Shown here one piece after another: positions 1 to 10,900 of a DNA stretch of 64,000 nucleotides; position 1 is the stretch's first letter, and every line of letters begins with the position of its first letter. A program made the position numbers and the translations under genes. The notes beneath the pieces were generated by a model. It saw nothing but the letters and a program-made list of their open reading frames with translations, did no database searches and was not told where the DNA came from. Origin of the DNA: Mytilus trossulus (lineage: Eukaryota > Mollusca > Bivalvia > Mytilida > Mytilidae); NCBI RefSeq assembly GCF_036588685.1, contig NW_026963296.1, positions 2,418,001 through 2,482,000 of the forward strand, read 5' to 3'.

Positions 1-375
1 CCACATGTTTCTACATAATGTAATTGGAATCCCTTATAGTTATGAGTTTCAATTAACTTATGTTTTGTGGGGAAATCTTTAGTTAGGGGTTTACATTTTA
101 TCATGTGTTAACTCAAAAGTCACATTCTATGCACAAAACAGTGATTTTAAAATGCATATTGATTAACCTAAAAATCTACACAATGAAAACATTGTCCATC
201 ATAAATTCAATATGGTCATTTTAAGAAAAGAACAGATATATTCTTTTGGGCTTGATCACCTTTTCAGCAGCTATGTTGGAATTTAAACACGATTATTGAA
301 AAATAAATAATAAACAGTAATTTACAATTTTACGCTACACGTTTCTAGAATAAACCACCCGAGACCGTCACATTC

Positions 376-585
376 ATGATACCAAAAGAACATGCACCAT
401 ACCACACAGGGTTGCTCCAGACTAATAGGAGAGCCTGCCACATTTTAAGTGCATGCTCTATACCAAAAGGGCTTGTCCCAATTGAGTTAAAAAAAAAAAA
501 GCATGCTCCAGACGAAAGAGCCTGCCACAGTTCAAAGGGACATGCTTTATACCAAAAGGGCTTCTCCAAACTATTCCTGACTCAG
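376..585. repeat. Two-copy tandem duplication (about 98-bp period)
   Basis: GAGCCTGCCACA at about 430 recurs at about 528, with matching flanks (TATACCAAAAGGGCTT near 460 and 550). An A-run separates the copies. No gene. Confidence 0.6.
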
Positions 586-629
586 TGGATTCCTTGTTTT
601 ATCTGAATTCAGTGAGTATAAAAGGGATA

Positions 630-728
630 AAAAGGGGTCAAATCATATGTCCCCATTCAAATACATTGATCGTCTAAAAAAAGGGGGGTTGAAACCCCCC
701 AAACCCTTCCTTGGAATCCCCACTGTAG
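630..728. mobile_element. Fragment of short hAT-like MITE
   Basis: Contains the family core: TGTCCCCATTCAAAT, then CATTGATCGTC, an A-run and GGGGGGTTGAAACCCCCC. The same core recurs at 5858, 35033, 35398, 42245, 48893 and 57611. The terminal GGCGGATC motif is missing here. Confidence 0.55.
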
Positions 729-989
729 GCAATACCTTTATATTTGTAGGTCAATCAATAGTTCGTTATCATAAATACCCAGTAATCTAAAAAAAACAAT
801 TCTAATCACTATTTGCATTGATAACATGTAAAACAACAAACCCTGAAATAAATAACAGCCATACCAGATTTACATTCAGTATGGCTTAATATTTGGTCCC
901 AATCAATGTGAATACAAACAAAAATTATAACAACAGCAACAAATATCAGTTGTCACAGCACAAAGTACAAACCATTTAATACACACACA

Positions 990-1374
990 ATACAATATAT
1001 TCTGTAAATTCAGAAATTATTGCAATGCAACAGGGATTTATTCTCAATAATTAAGACTCGCATTTTGACATTTTTTATACAAATTAAACTACATTTATAT
1101 CTCAATAACGCATTTTAGTTTATAAAAATGACAAATTTGGAATAATAAATGCATGCAATAAGTTCTGAATATACAGTATTCAGAAATTATTGTAAGTATT
1201 AACATTATTGCATCTAATGCCATTGTGATGATTGCAATACTAACCTCACATTTTGATATATATATCTTATACATATATTAAGTGTATGCAGATTTTCCTG
1301 AAGTTTCGATAATAAATCATTAGTTTTTGTCATTTCAGAAAAAAATGCAATAAAAAAATCTGAATTTACAGCAT
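990..1374. mobile_element. Palindromic MITE, TIR family with CTGTAAATTCAGAAATTAT
   Basis: Left end reads CTGTAAATTCAGAAATTATT and right end CTGAATTTACAG, an inverted pair about 380 bp apart. A further internal copy of the motif (near 1173) suggests nesting. Related copies lie at 8142-8376 and, as a fragment, at 12594-12640. Confidence 0.5.
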
Positions 1375-1443
1375 ATTAAAGTGTGAAAGGTTTTACTTGC
1401 AAAACCCCGATTAAAAATTACAAAGTAATACAGATTTAACATA

Positions 1444-1655
1444 TACTGTGGATTCATTTATTTTCGTGGGTACCAATTTTCATGGTTTGAGGAAAACTTA
1501 TATATTCGTGGATATTTAATTTCGTGGTTTTGGCAAAATCTACACTCATTCCTTTAGAAAATTTGTTATTCGTTGAACATTTGAATTCGTGGTTCTCTTG
1601 TACCAACGAAATCCACGAAAATTAGTATCCAACGAATATTAATGAATCCACAGTA
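1444..1655. mobile_element. 212-bp MITE, TIR TACTGTGGATTCATT, TA target duplication
   Basis: Left end TACTGTGGATTCATTTATTT and right end AATGAATCCACAGTA are inverted repeats flanked by TA on both sides. Sub-terminal TTCGTGG/CCACGAA motifs extend the similarity. TA duplication suggests Tc1/mariner-type mobilisation. A degraded relative lies at 9447-9630. Confidence 0.75.
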
Positions 1656-1864
1656 TATGAGGGCTTACAAATTAAATAACAACTCCATAAATAGCCTTAC
1701 ACCATCAACAATGGGTACAACATATATGAGCAATAAATACGTCTAAATAAACTAATTAAAATATCTACAAACAATTGCATACATAAGATATAATAAGATT
1801 ATAATTTGTTTGGCACTAAATTAAATAATCAGCATTCAAAGGCTTGAGAGACATTTGATTTTTA

Positions 1865-1888
1865 GGGGAAAAGGGGGAGGGGAGGGGG
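1865..1888 (+). other. G-quadruplex-forming motif
   Basis: Four G-runs of 4-5 bases with loops of 4, 1 and 1 nt (GGGG, GGGGG, GGGG, GGGGG), meeting the standard intramolecular G4 pattern. It lies about 3 kb past the TTC39C stop in otherwise AT-rich sequence. Confidence 0.6.
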
Positions 1889-2528
1889 AGGTTAGGATGA
1901 AATTTGAAGAAGAAAAAAGATAGGACAAGACAGGAGATTTGAGTAAAAAAAAGGCTGGAAAACCCTCTAAATTTGCCTCTGGGAAACAAATTTGATAAAC
2001 AGATATTAAATAATATCAGCTAGTAAACAATTGAAATATCAAAAGCGATTTATATACAGCTGTTAATGTTGACACTTTGATATGTGTTATGTAAATAATG
2101 CTTCAAAATCAAAACTATTATCAAATCTTACTATAAATATTCCATCAAAAATATTTTGATTCTATACAAAATTCCGGTGGGAGTCCGTGGGACTGACAGA
2201 GTCCATGGGACTGAGGGTATTGGTTTTATAGGCAAGACTCAATTACAAAAAAATATTGCTCTTGTGAAATTCAATGGAAATATATAAATGGTGAATAAAG
2301 ATGATGTAAAAAACGTTTCACTTCATTTACTTTACTATAAAAGAGTTGGCATATGTTAAATAAATAATCTCCATGGAAATAAAATATGTCAATGTTAATT
2401 TAACATCATTCCTATTATCATGTAACTGCTACTAGTGGGTTTCAATAAATGGACACATACTAATACAAGGTTGATATTGGCAGCAAAGCTGGAAACAGCA
2501 TACCTTTGCCTTGCTTTTAATAGAATAT

Positions 2529-2647
2529 GTGTGAGCCTAGGCTCCTTCTTGAAGGCCGTACCTTGACCTATAATGGTTTACTTTTATAAATTGTGACTTG
2601 GGTGGAGAGTTGTCTCATTGGCACTCATACCACATCTTCCTATATCT
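2529..2647 (+). repeat. Dispersed repeat family C (ends CTCATTGGCACTCATACCACATCTTC)
   Basis: Contains GTGTGAGCC, TTGAAGGCCGTACCTTGACC, a TAATGGTTTACTTTTAT core and the conserved TGTCTCATTGGCACTCAT end. Other copies: 45243-45300, 46722-46835 (minus), 49103-49227 and 51900-52165. High copy number in mussel genomes from my recollection. Confidence 0.75.
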
Positions 2648-3515
2648 ATCCATAAAGACGAGATATTTTTTTTTATTAATGATCAATAGTGAACTATTCA
2701 GTATGAAGGTTTAAAAGTCAGAAATAATTGCCCTCATTTATTTTATATGATTTGATTTGATCAGCTCACACACACATGAGATAGATTTTCAGCACAAAAA
2801 ATCAAATTGTGATTTCTATATAAATGACACATCTCAAAAAAAATTAAAAACATTTCTAAAAAAAATCAAAATTTACAGTGATTTAAATGCTGTGAAAAAC
2901 TACTGACATGGTTTAATACAAAATAAATCTACTCTACTGTGTCCAAGGGTTCAAAAATATATTTTCTGTAGGTCAAAGGTCCTGGACATGTTAATCTTAA
3001 TTTCTATTCTCTTCCATCTCTCATAAAAAAATCAGTGCATCTTTTCTGCTTCTCTTCATTAAGATACAAATGAAAATTCAAAGCTTATTATCAGATATAG
3101 ATAAGCTCCTATGGTGTTAATTTTAATTTGTTGTTTTCATTGGATTGACCAAGTTCAATTTGAAATGACTCTTTTTGCACATCATGTTTCGATTCCTCCT
3201 GGTGGTCTATACAAAATTATGATGTTCACAACAAAATCAAAATATGGAATGTTATGAGTTATGAGACTTGGGAGGTATTAAAAAGGGCTTAAAAAAACCC
3301 AACACTAAAACATATAACAAATTTGAATTGTATTTTTAAATGTGAGGTAAATTTTAAACTTAACAAATTTTCAAGCTACCAGATTTTTTCAAAAAGGTGA
3401 ATCCAATTTAGGCACTGTTAAATTTTGGATTGGCTTACATAATATATAACAGGTCCAGGACCTTTGACCTTTGAACCCTATTTCTACATTTGTGTATCAC
3501 ATTAATAAATCAAAT

Positions 3516-3632
3516 CACAGTCTAAATATAGTTACTACACACTGATCATGTGACCACAGTCTAAATATAGTTACTACACACTGATCATGTGACCACAGTC
3601 TAAATATAGTTACTACACACTGATCATGTGAC
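3516..3632 (+). repeat. 39-bp tandem repeat, three copies
   Basis: Three identical 39-bp units beginning CACAGTCTAAATATAG and ending TGATCATGTGAC. Perfect identity of all three implies recent expansion. Confidence 0.95.
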
Positions 3633-4368
3633 ATCTAATTTTAATCTCATAATTGTCAAATAAAACAACATGGCCTTGTGTATACATTTTAGAACAACTA
3701 ATCAATGAACACCTCAAAATTAGTTTATGAACATTATTCTTTTGTGTCTAAAAATAGCCAAAAAGCTATTTTCATGATTGTATGAATTACCACAGAAAAA
3801 AAATGTATAGTTTATCAGGTAAAAAGACTGACAATTTTCCTCTAGGGTCCAAACCTGCAAACATGTGAAAGATAAACAGAAGAATTTTTGATTTTCTCAG
3901 CTAAAATTTAAGGACCCAGGTAAAAATTGAATAGCCTGCGAAGTCTATTTGGTTCTTGCTAATATTTTTGTCCATTTTCATTCTTTTTTACCAAGTTCAT
4001 TCAATTTGTGCCAACATCCAGTCCTTCAAAAATATATAATAAAATCAGAAAAACATTTTGAATCAAATTAGTTTTTCTTTCATTGTAAAATGTTACATCG
4101 GAAAGTTCATTTTTAGCATGTTTGTGAAGAATTGTTCAGTTTCTACAATATCTTGACAAAAGTGATGGCTCAAATGAAATGAATTCTGTCATAATCATGA
4201 TAGGTTAATTTATGGATGTCTATTTCTAAATTTTCTGACTTAGAACAAAAGTTATGCCATGGCTTCCATAAATTTTCATTCTATTCATGTATTCAAAATG
4301 TCATCAAAATCAAAAATAAAAAAAATACTTCATATTCCATGTAGATTATAAAGGAAGTACCTGCTTCT
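3633..4368. other. Intergenic, probable TTC39C 3' flank
   Basis: AT-rich sequence without ORFs or repeats that I can support. It may include TTC39C 3' UTR, but no AATAAA is visible on the minus strand here. Confidence 0.4.
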
Positions 4369-4705
4369 AAGAAAGATAACTCTCATGTAACCAATGCCTA
4401 GCACTAAAACAAGAAAGATAACTCTCAGGAAACCAATGCCTAGCACTAAAACAAGAAAGATAACTCTCAGGAAACCAATGCCTAGCACTAAAACAAGAAA
4501 GATAACTCTCAGGAGACCAATGCCTAGCACTAAAACAAGGAAAATAACTCTCAGGAAACGAATGCCTAGCACTAAAACAAGGAAGATAACTCTCATGTAA
4601 CCAATGCCTAGCACTAAAACAAGAAAGATACTCTCAGGAAACCAATGCATAACACTAAAACAAGGAAAATAACTATCAGGAAACTAATGCCTAGCACTAA
4701 AATAT
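4369..4705 (+). repeat. 42-bp tandem repeat, about eight copies
   Basis: Units of AAGAAAGATAACTCTC, then RTGTAACC or AGGAAACC, then AATGCCTAGCACTAAAAC. The period is 42 bp with one 41-bp copy. Because 42 is a multiple of three, long repetitive ORFs appear on both strands; they are not genes. It starts about 175 bp past the TTC39C stop and may be in its 3' UTR. Confidence 0.95.
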
Positions 4706-4786
4706 GGCAAATAATAAATTACAGTATAACAATTTTGATTCAGTGTGTAGAACTGACTATCAACAACATAAGAGACAGTTTACTAC

Positions 4787-4887
4787 TATAATCTCAGTTC
4801 TCTCCCTTTGGTTATTAGATCTCTCCAACTTATCCTCTATAATCTCAATTCTTCCTCTTTGGTTATTAGATCTATCCTACTTATCCA
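4787..4887. repeat. 51-bp tandem duplication spanning the TTC39C stop codon
   Basis: Copies at 4787-4837 and 4838-4887 share TATAATCTC, then CTTTGGTTATTAGATCT, then ACTTATCC. The right copy contains the stop codon and last residue codons, so the duplication post-dates or reshaped the gene end. Confidence 0.75.
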
Positions 4888-4964
4888 CTAGCTTTTAACT
4901 GCCTTAGAGCATTATTTACTCTCACGGTAAGTCTATTCTCAAAGTCATAGTCTTTATAGTTATC
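4881..4964 (-). CDS. TTC39C: TTC39C coding exon 14 (residues 560-586 and stop)
   Basis: 84 nt with acceptor TTTTCAG. It encodes DYDFENRLTVRVNNALRQL and ends ASG before TAA, matching the vertebrate C terminus YDFENRLHVRIHAAL. The stop codon sits inside the second copy of a 51-bp tandem duplication (4787-4887). Confidence 0.95.
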   Translation of the reverse strand, partial: DNYKDYDFENRLTVRVNNALRQLKASG

Positions 4965-7900
4965 CTGAAAAATAAATAAAATGCAAAAATTTAATGTTGG
5001 AAAATTTAATACAGCAACCTCTTCCACAATGTAATAGATAGTTCAAAAGGTCTCCAAAATTTAAATGACAAAATTATCATTTGGGAAAATTTAATGTTGG
5101 AAAATTTAATACAGCAACCTCTTCAACAATATAATAGACAGTTCAAAAGGTCTCCGAAATTTAAATGACAAAATTATTATTTGGGAAAATTTAAGAGCAC
5201 TTTCTTCAACAATAAATAAACAATTCAAAAGGTCTATTTATGAAATGACCAAAAAAAAAATCAATACTAAATCAAATTTAAATACATTTTGTATTGACAA
5301 TACTAACTCAAATTTAAATTTTGATATTTTTTTGTCATTCTAAAAATATGCTTATTGAATTGTTTACTTTTATAAATTATGGCTTTTAAATGTTATGTTA
5401 TAAAACTTTCTTACATAGATACAATAAAATCGTTTAGTAACAAACCTTAATTTTCTGTAAAAGATCTTTTGCCTTTCCTTTCGTCTGAAAATATGAAGAA
5501 TATGTATTTAGGTCATTTAAAGTTAACAAAATTATTTATTCTCAGATATGCATATTTTAGAAAAATATGCTTTCATTTTATTTTCTTTCATCTCACTCTT
5601 TCTTTTGGAAAGATAATACAACTCAGTCATTGACCGGAAATTTAATTACACGTGTAGTCACTACTAGTGTGTGATTAACTCTTCAATCTAGTTAAATCCT
5701 GGAGGTCATTTTTCACATATGTGTGTTCGTTCGAGATAAATAATGAATTTCGAATGCTTTTGTTAACCTTGGGACTGAAATTAAGTTTGACTTAACCGAA
5801 ATTTTGAATCATCAGGATTCAAAATACATACATTCATATGGAAAAAAGTTCAGGACCACATGAAAACGTGGTTGGGGGGTTTTGAACTATCAATGCATTT
5901 GAATGGGAACAAATAGTTGGAACCCCCTTTTATCCTTTCTTGAGAACCCCCCCCCCCCCCTTTTTTTTAAATGGATGGATCAGCCCCCTGCTTATATTCA
6001 CAATTAAGTTTGAAATTCCCAATTGAAACTACATTCCCATAATTTTTTAAGTTAATAGGACTTAAACTTCTTCAAAATCTACCTTGTCCAAAAACTTTAA
6101 CCTGAAGCGGGACACACAAATGACTGATGGACAAAAATAAACTGACAGGCGAACGAATAGAGGAAATTACGGCTGAATGAACAGACCCACAGACTAGAAA
6201 ACATAATGTCCATAATTGGGGCATACAAATTTAAGATAAGCCTAGGAAATAATTTGGAGTTTTCACTCATGAATATAATTATGATACTGAATATATAGCA
6301 AATTTATTTATCATTTAATTTCACATTTTCATCGCAAAAGTTATTAATACCACTTTAATCACTGAAGGGTAATGATTGATTTCTTTTGGCAATTTGGGGA
6401 TATTTTGAATAAAACATTGATTTATATTTTACTAGCTATATATATAGGCAATAAAAAAAATAGTTGGAGTTATCTTTCATTGTTCATGATTGTACATTTT
6501 CAGTTAAATTTTAATGAAAGAAAATTTTGAATGGTATGGTATTTAAATACACATCTTATTTTTACTGAAACATCAAGACATTGACTGGATAGGACCAAAA
6601 TAATAAATTGACCTAAAAAAACATCAATGACACAAGTTGATTAGCATTTTTTATAAAGAAATTCCATTTTTTAATAAAATAAATTTTAAAAGGGGTTGGT
6701 GGTTTTGTCTGATTTTACAAGGGGTGGGGCATGTCTGTATTCTATCTAATATACAGAGTCTTACCTCGGGAGATTTCATTTTAATGGAAGCTATTTCATA
6801 CAAAGTAAAGGCTGGTACATGGGTGTCATCTTTCATACCTTGGTGTCTGGCTAGCGATTCGTCTAAACACTGCAACAAAGGGTCAAAGGTTAGAATCATA
6901 GAAAATTGTCAATAAGTATGTCAGAGACAGTAAGGGCTTGTGATCGTATTTAATGTTGATGATCTATGTATCTGTTTTGATTGATTTGTGTTGAAGGGTA
7001 GCTGTCAAATTAAAATTAAACAAGATTGTGTCCCAAGTACACGGATGCCCCATCTGCACTATCATTTTCTATGTTCAGTGGACCATGAAAATGGAATAAA
7101 ATCTCTAATTTGGCATTAAAATTAGAAAGATCATATCATAGGAAACATGTTTACTAAGTTTAAAATTGATTGGACTTCAACTTCATCAAAAACTACCTCG
7201 ACCCAAAACTTTAACCTGAAGTGGGACAAACGGACGGCAGGACGCACAGACCAGAACACATAATGCCCATAAATGGGGCATAAAAATAAAATGTTTTCTG
7301 CCTTTGGTTGGGTTGTTGTCTTTTTGACACATTCCCTATATCCATTCTCAATTTTATAAAACCACTTTTTTGTATGCAGTAAATTTCTTAAGTTGATACA
7401 AATTTAAAAAGTTTCACAAGAATTTATGCTGACATTTTAAATACACTGGTATTTGACTGAATTTATTTCTAACAATTTAAAGAAAAATTTATACAATGAT
7501 ATGTTCTTGACAATTCAAGAACATATTGGTGAAGGTTCTTTTGATTAACGAATAAAAAACTAAGTGTTTCCAGTTAATTGGCAAAAGTCACTGGGTTAAC
7601 ATCTGCTAATAATCAAATTCAAGAACAGATAAAATTTTTTAGGAAACACCCTTAAATTCTCTTCTTCATTAGCATATTTCCTCATGATTAAATCTTACTT
7701 GTAAAGCATATTCATCTTGACCCAATTCTTTATATATAGCGCCCTCTAGTAGACACTTTAGGTGGAATACATTTTTGTCTGTCTGCATATCACACACTAA
7801 AATATAATAGCAAGATAAATATCTCATTTCTCATTTAGGAACAATTTACAGTTATTTTTGAAGATTTCTGATTTTTTTAATTTTTTGTGTTTTAACGCAG

Positions 7901-10900
7901 CTTTTTAGCACTGGATTTAAGCTATTTCGTGGCGGTCAGTTTTTATTGGTGGAGGAAGCCAGAGTGCCTGGAGAAAACCACTCAACCTCAATAGGAAATC
8001 TGACGATCCTAGTCAATTAAGATTGGAGTCAAATGCACCCACACAAGTGGGGTTCGAACTCACAACCTCAGTGTTGACTGGATAGTGATTACAGTAGCAA
8101 CTACTCAGGCACCGTTGCCCTGATTGTTTTCTGGAGTCCAATTCAATACTTTAAATTCAGAAATCATTCATGCATTTATCATTGCGATTGTGTGATCTTA
8201 GATTTAAATGTGATTTTAGATTTAAATGTGATTTTAATTTTTGTGATGTTGAGAAAAATCCTGTTTAATTCTCATAAAAAATTTCAAAATACGAGTTTAA
8301 ATTATTGCAATTATAACCCTGTCACATTTTTTCTTTAGAAAAAAAACATCACAATTATTTATGAATTTACAGTAAACAAACAAATGAAGGAACACAAGTT
8401 AAGGTAAGAGCCCTGCATCAGTTTTTAAAAGCATTTGAAGTAAAGTGAAATAACTCATAAAATTTCGTGGTACTTTATTTTAGCCATTTTCATACGTCAA
8501 TATTATCTATATAGAGTTAACACCTTTTATATGCAGGAAAAGAATGGATAAGAGGGACAACAATTACAAGACCTGTAATTTCTTTTAATTATCATATTAA
8601 TTGTAATGATTTTATGTTTCTGGTCCTTCCTGGAATTAAATGTATGCGATTTTTATAGAAGGGAGATAATAACATGTCTGAATATTTTTAATGTTTCATT
8701 TCAAATACAAAATATATATAAAAATGTTTTTCTATCACAAATTATGATGTATTGTTTTAAGTGTACATGTCATGCTGGCCATCAAGGGCGCTTGATTGGA
8801 ATAATGAATATTCTTTTAATTTTACATTTACACACCATCTAAAAATGGTTTAAGTTCGTCCTCTGTACATGTAGGAAGAGCATGCCAAAGGAATATAAGT
8901 TCTAAACTCAGCAGACGACAGATCTCCTGGGTAGGAGGGTTCTTCTTCATCTTTTCTGCCTAGGAAATAAAATAATATTCAAATTTAATTTTCTAACATT
9001 CAGTTATACCTGATTCTTTATCAAGTATCTCAAATAGGTGTAAATGAAGATAACATAGATAGTATAATAAATTAGGCAATGCAAATAAAACATCTGTTGA
9101 AGAAAAGTCTTTTAACTTGAAATAAGTTGTTGCAAAAAAGCTTATGTTCATTTTCTATCTTATACAGTTTACGGAGTTTAGTATGACATCCATTATCACT
9201 GAACTAGTTTACAAATTATTTAAGGGGCCAGCTGAAGGACGCCTCCCGGTGGGGGAGTTTCTCTCGCTACATTGAAGACCCATTGGTGACCTTCGGCTGA
9301 TGTCTGCTCTTTGGTCGGGTTGTTGTTGCTTTTACACATTCCCCATTTCCTTTTTAATATCATTCTTTTGTCTCAATAAAATCTTCTGAGACGCAATCAA
9401 CTTGCTAATTTGTCTAAGAGTTATTCCAGATTTAATTGTAATATAAACTGTGAATTCAGCATTATTAGTGGAGAACCCATTTTCATGATTTTTGAGTGAT
9501 TGGTGAACCACAAATAAAGGGTACAATGTAGTGTAAGTATTCAACATGTTAAAGGCACTTAAACTGTGGCAAAACCACAAAAATACAATCTTTCCTCAGT
9601 CCAGGAATATAAATGTATCCACAGTATATACAAACACTCCCACAAAAGCTCAATTATTTTTGTATCTTTCACAATATATTCTTTTTTCTTAGAGGCATGT
9701 TATCTCCTCATTATCCGACAAACAATCAATATGCTAATTTGTCGATGGGCTTTACCATAATTTATAATTGATGGGATATTGAAAGACACCTAATATAAAT
9801 ATAATTTTAATATATTCACACAAAAACACATATTTTTTTCAATTGTACTGTTGGAGACCATGGGAAAAAGTGCCTTCCAACTCCCCATACTTTTAATTTG
9901 GGAATAGCCCTATCCTAAAACACACTTTCTTTTTATAACTTACCCTCCTAGAAACAAAAGCCTCAATCTGGTTATTTTTCTTTTTCAGCAGTCCTGGTAC
10001 ATCTTTTAGTGTGTCCTTAGCACCTTTGACATCTCCCATAGCACCAAGAGATACTGGAAAAATAAACATATATAGTCATGTCTTACCTTATGTACTGGGA
10101 ACTCATTACATGTATTTCTATACCAATTTTAAAATATTTATGAGGAGAAAAGTAATGCAAATACAAATAAATTGAGAATGGAATTGGGAATATGTCAAAG
10201 AGACAACAAACCGACCATAGAGTACTAAACAGACAAAGACCACTATATGCACCAATGGGTTTTGTATGTATGTTAACAAGAATGTGTCCCTAGTACATGG
10301 ATGCCCCACCCGCAAATGTTCATGTTCAGTGGACCGCAAAATTGGAGTCATAACTCTAATTCGGAATTAAAATTAAAAAGATCATATAAGGCCTCAAGGT
10401 CATAAAACTTTCGAGCATGATTTTTGTACTCAGACTCGAAAATCAACCAATCAAATTGCTGGACTTCATGTTTCGAGCATGATTTTTGTGCTTTGAGCAC
10501 TGAGCAGTTTTATGCCTTCAAGGCCTGATTCAATTGTATTGTTGGATACCATTTGTTGGGTTGCTGAAATATTGTATTTTTTTGTAGATATTTGATTTTG
10601 TGGTTTCACCGATTATAAATAAGAAGATGTAATATGGGCTGATAACAATGTTGTGCCATCTATCAGTTGATTAAAGTCACACCCATTCCACATACTAATA
10701 TTTCTGATCAATGATAGCACTTGAACTTTCTTCAGTGTGAAGGTAAAAACACAGTGGCAACAAACTTGGTGAAGCAGGAAACGAAAATATATGTTGACAT
10801 TTCAACATTAATGCAAGTAACATACATTATCGTCGTATGTTTTGAGGTGACTTGTTTACCTACATTTTCTACACTTACAGGTAACTATGTGTATGTGCTA

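Larger units (their letters stand above)
1660..3515. other. Intergenic sequence, mostly featureless
   Basis: AT-rich sequence downstream of TTC39C. Apart from the G-rich motif near 1865 and one dispersed repeat at 2529-2647, I see no ORF, RNA gene or structured repeat. The phrase AGGTCCTGGACATG near 2980 recurs inverted near 3455, a weak long-range inverted match. Confidence 0.4.

Noticed and set aside
4330-4650. 106-codon minus-strand ORF and 68-codon plus-strand ORF
   Set aside because: Both are translations of the 42-bp tandem repeat; hydrophobic or basic peptide repeats with no homology.
8040-8122. tRNA gene (B-box GTTCGAAC) here and at 15310
   Set aside because: There is no complete cloverleaf. 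Both lie in the head of a SINE with a conserved non-tRNA body.
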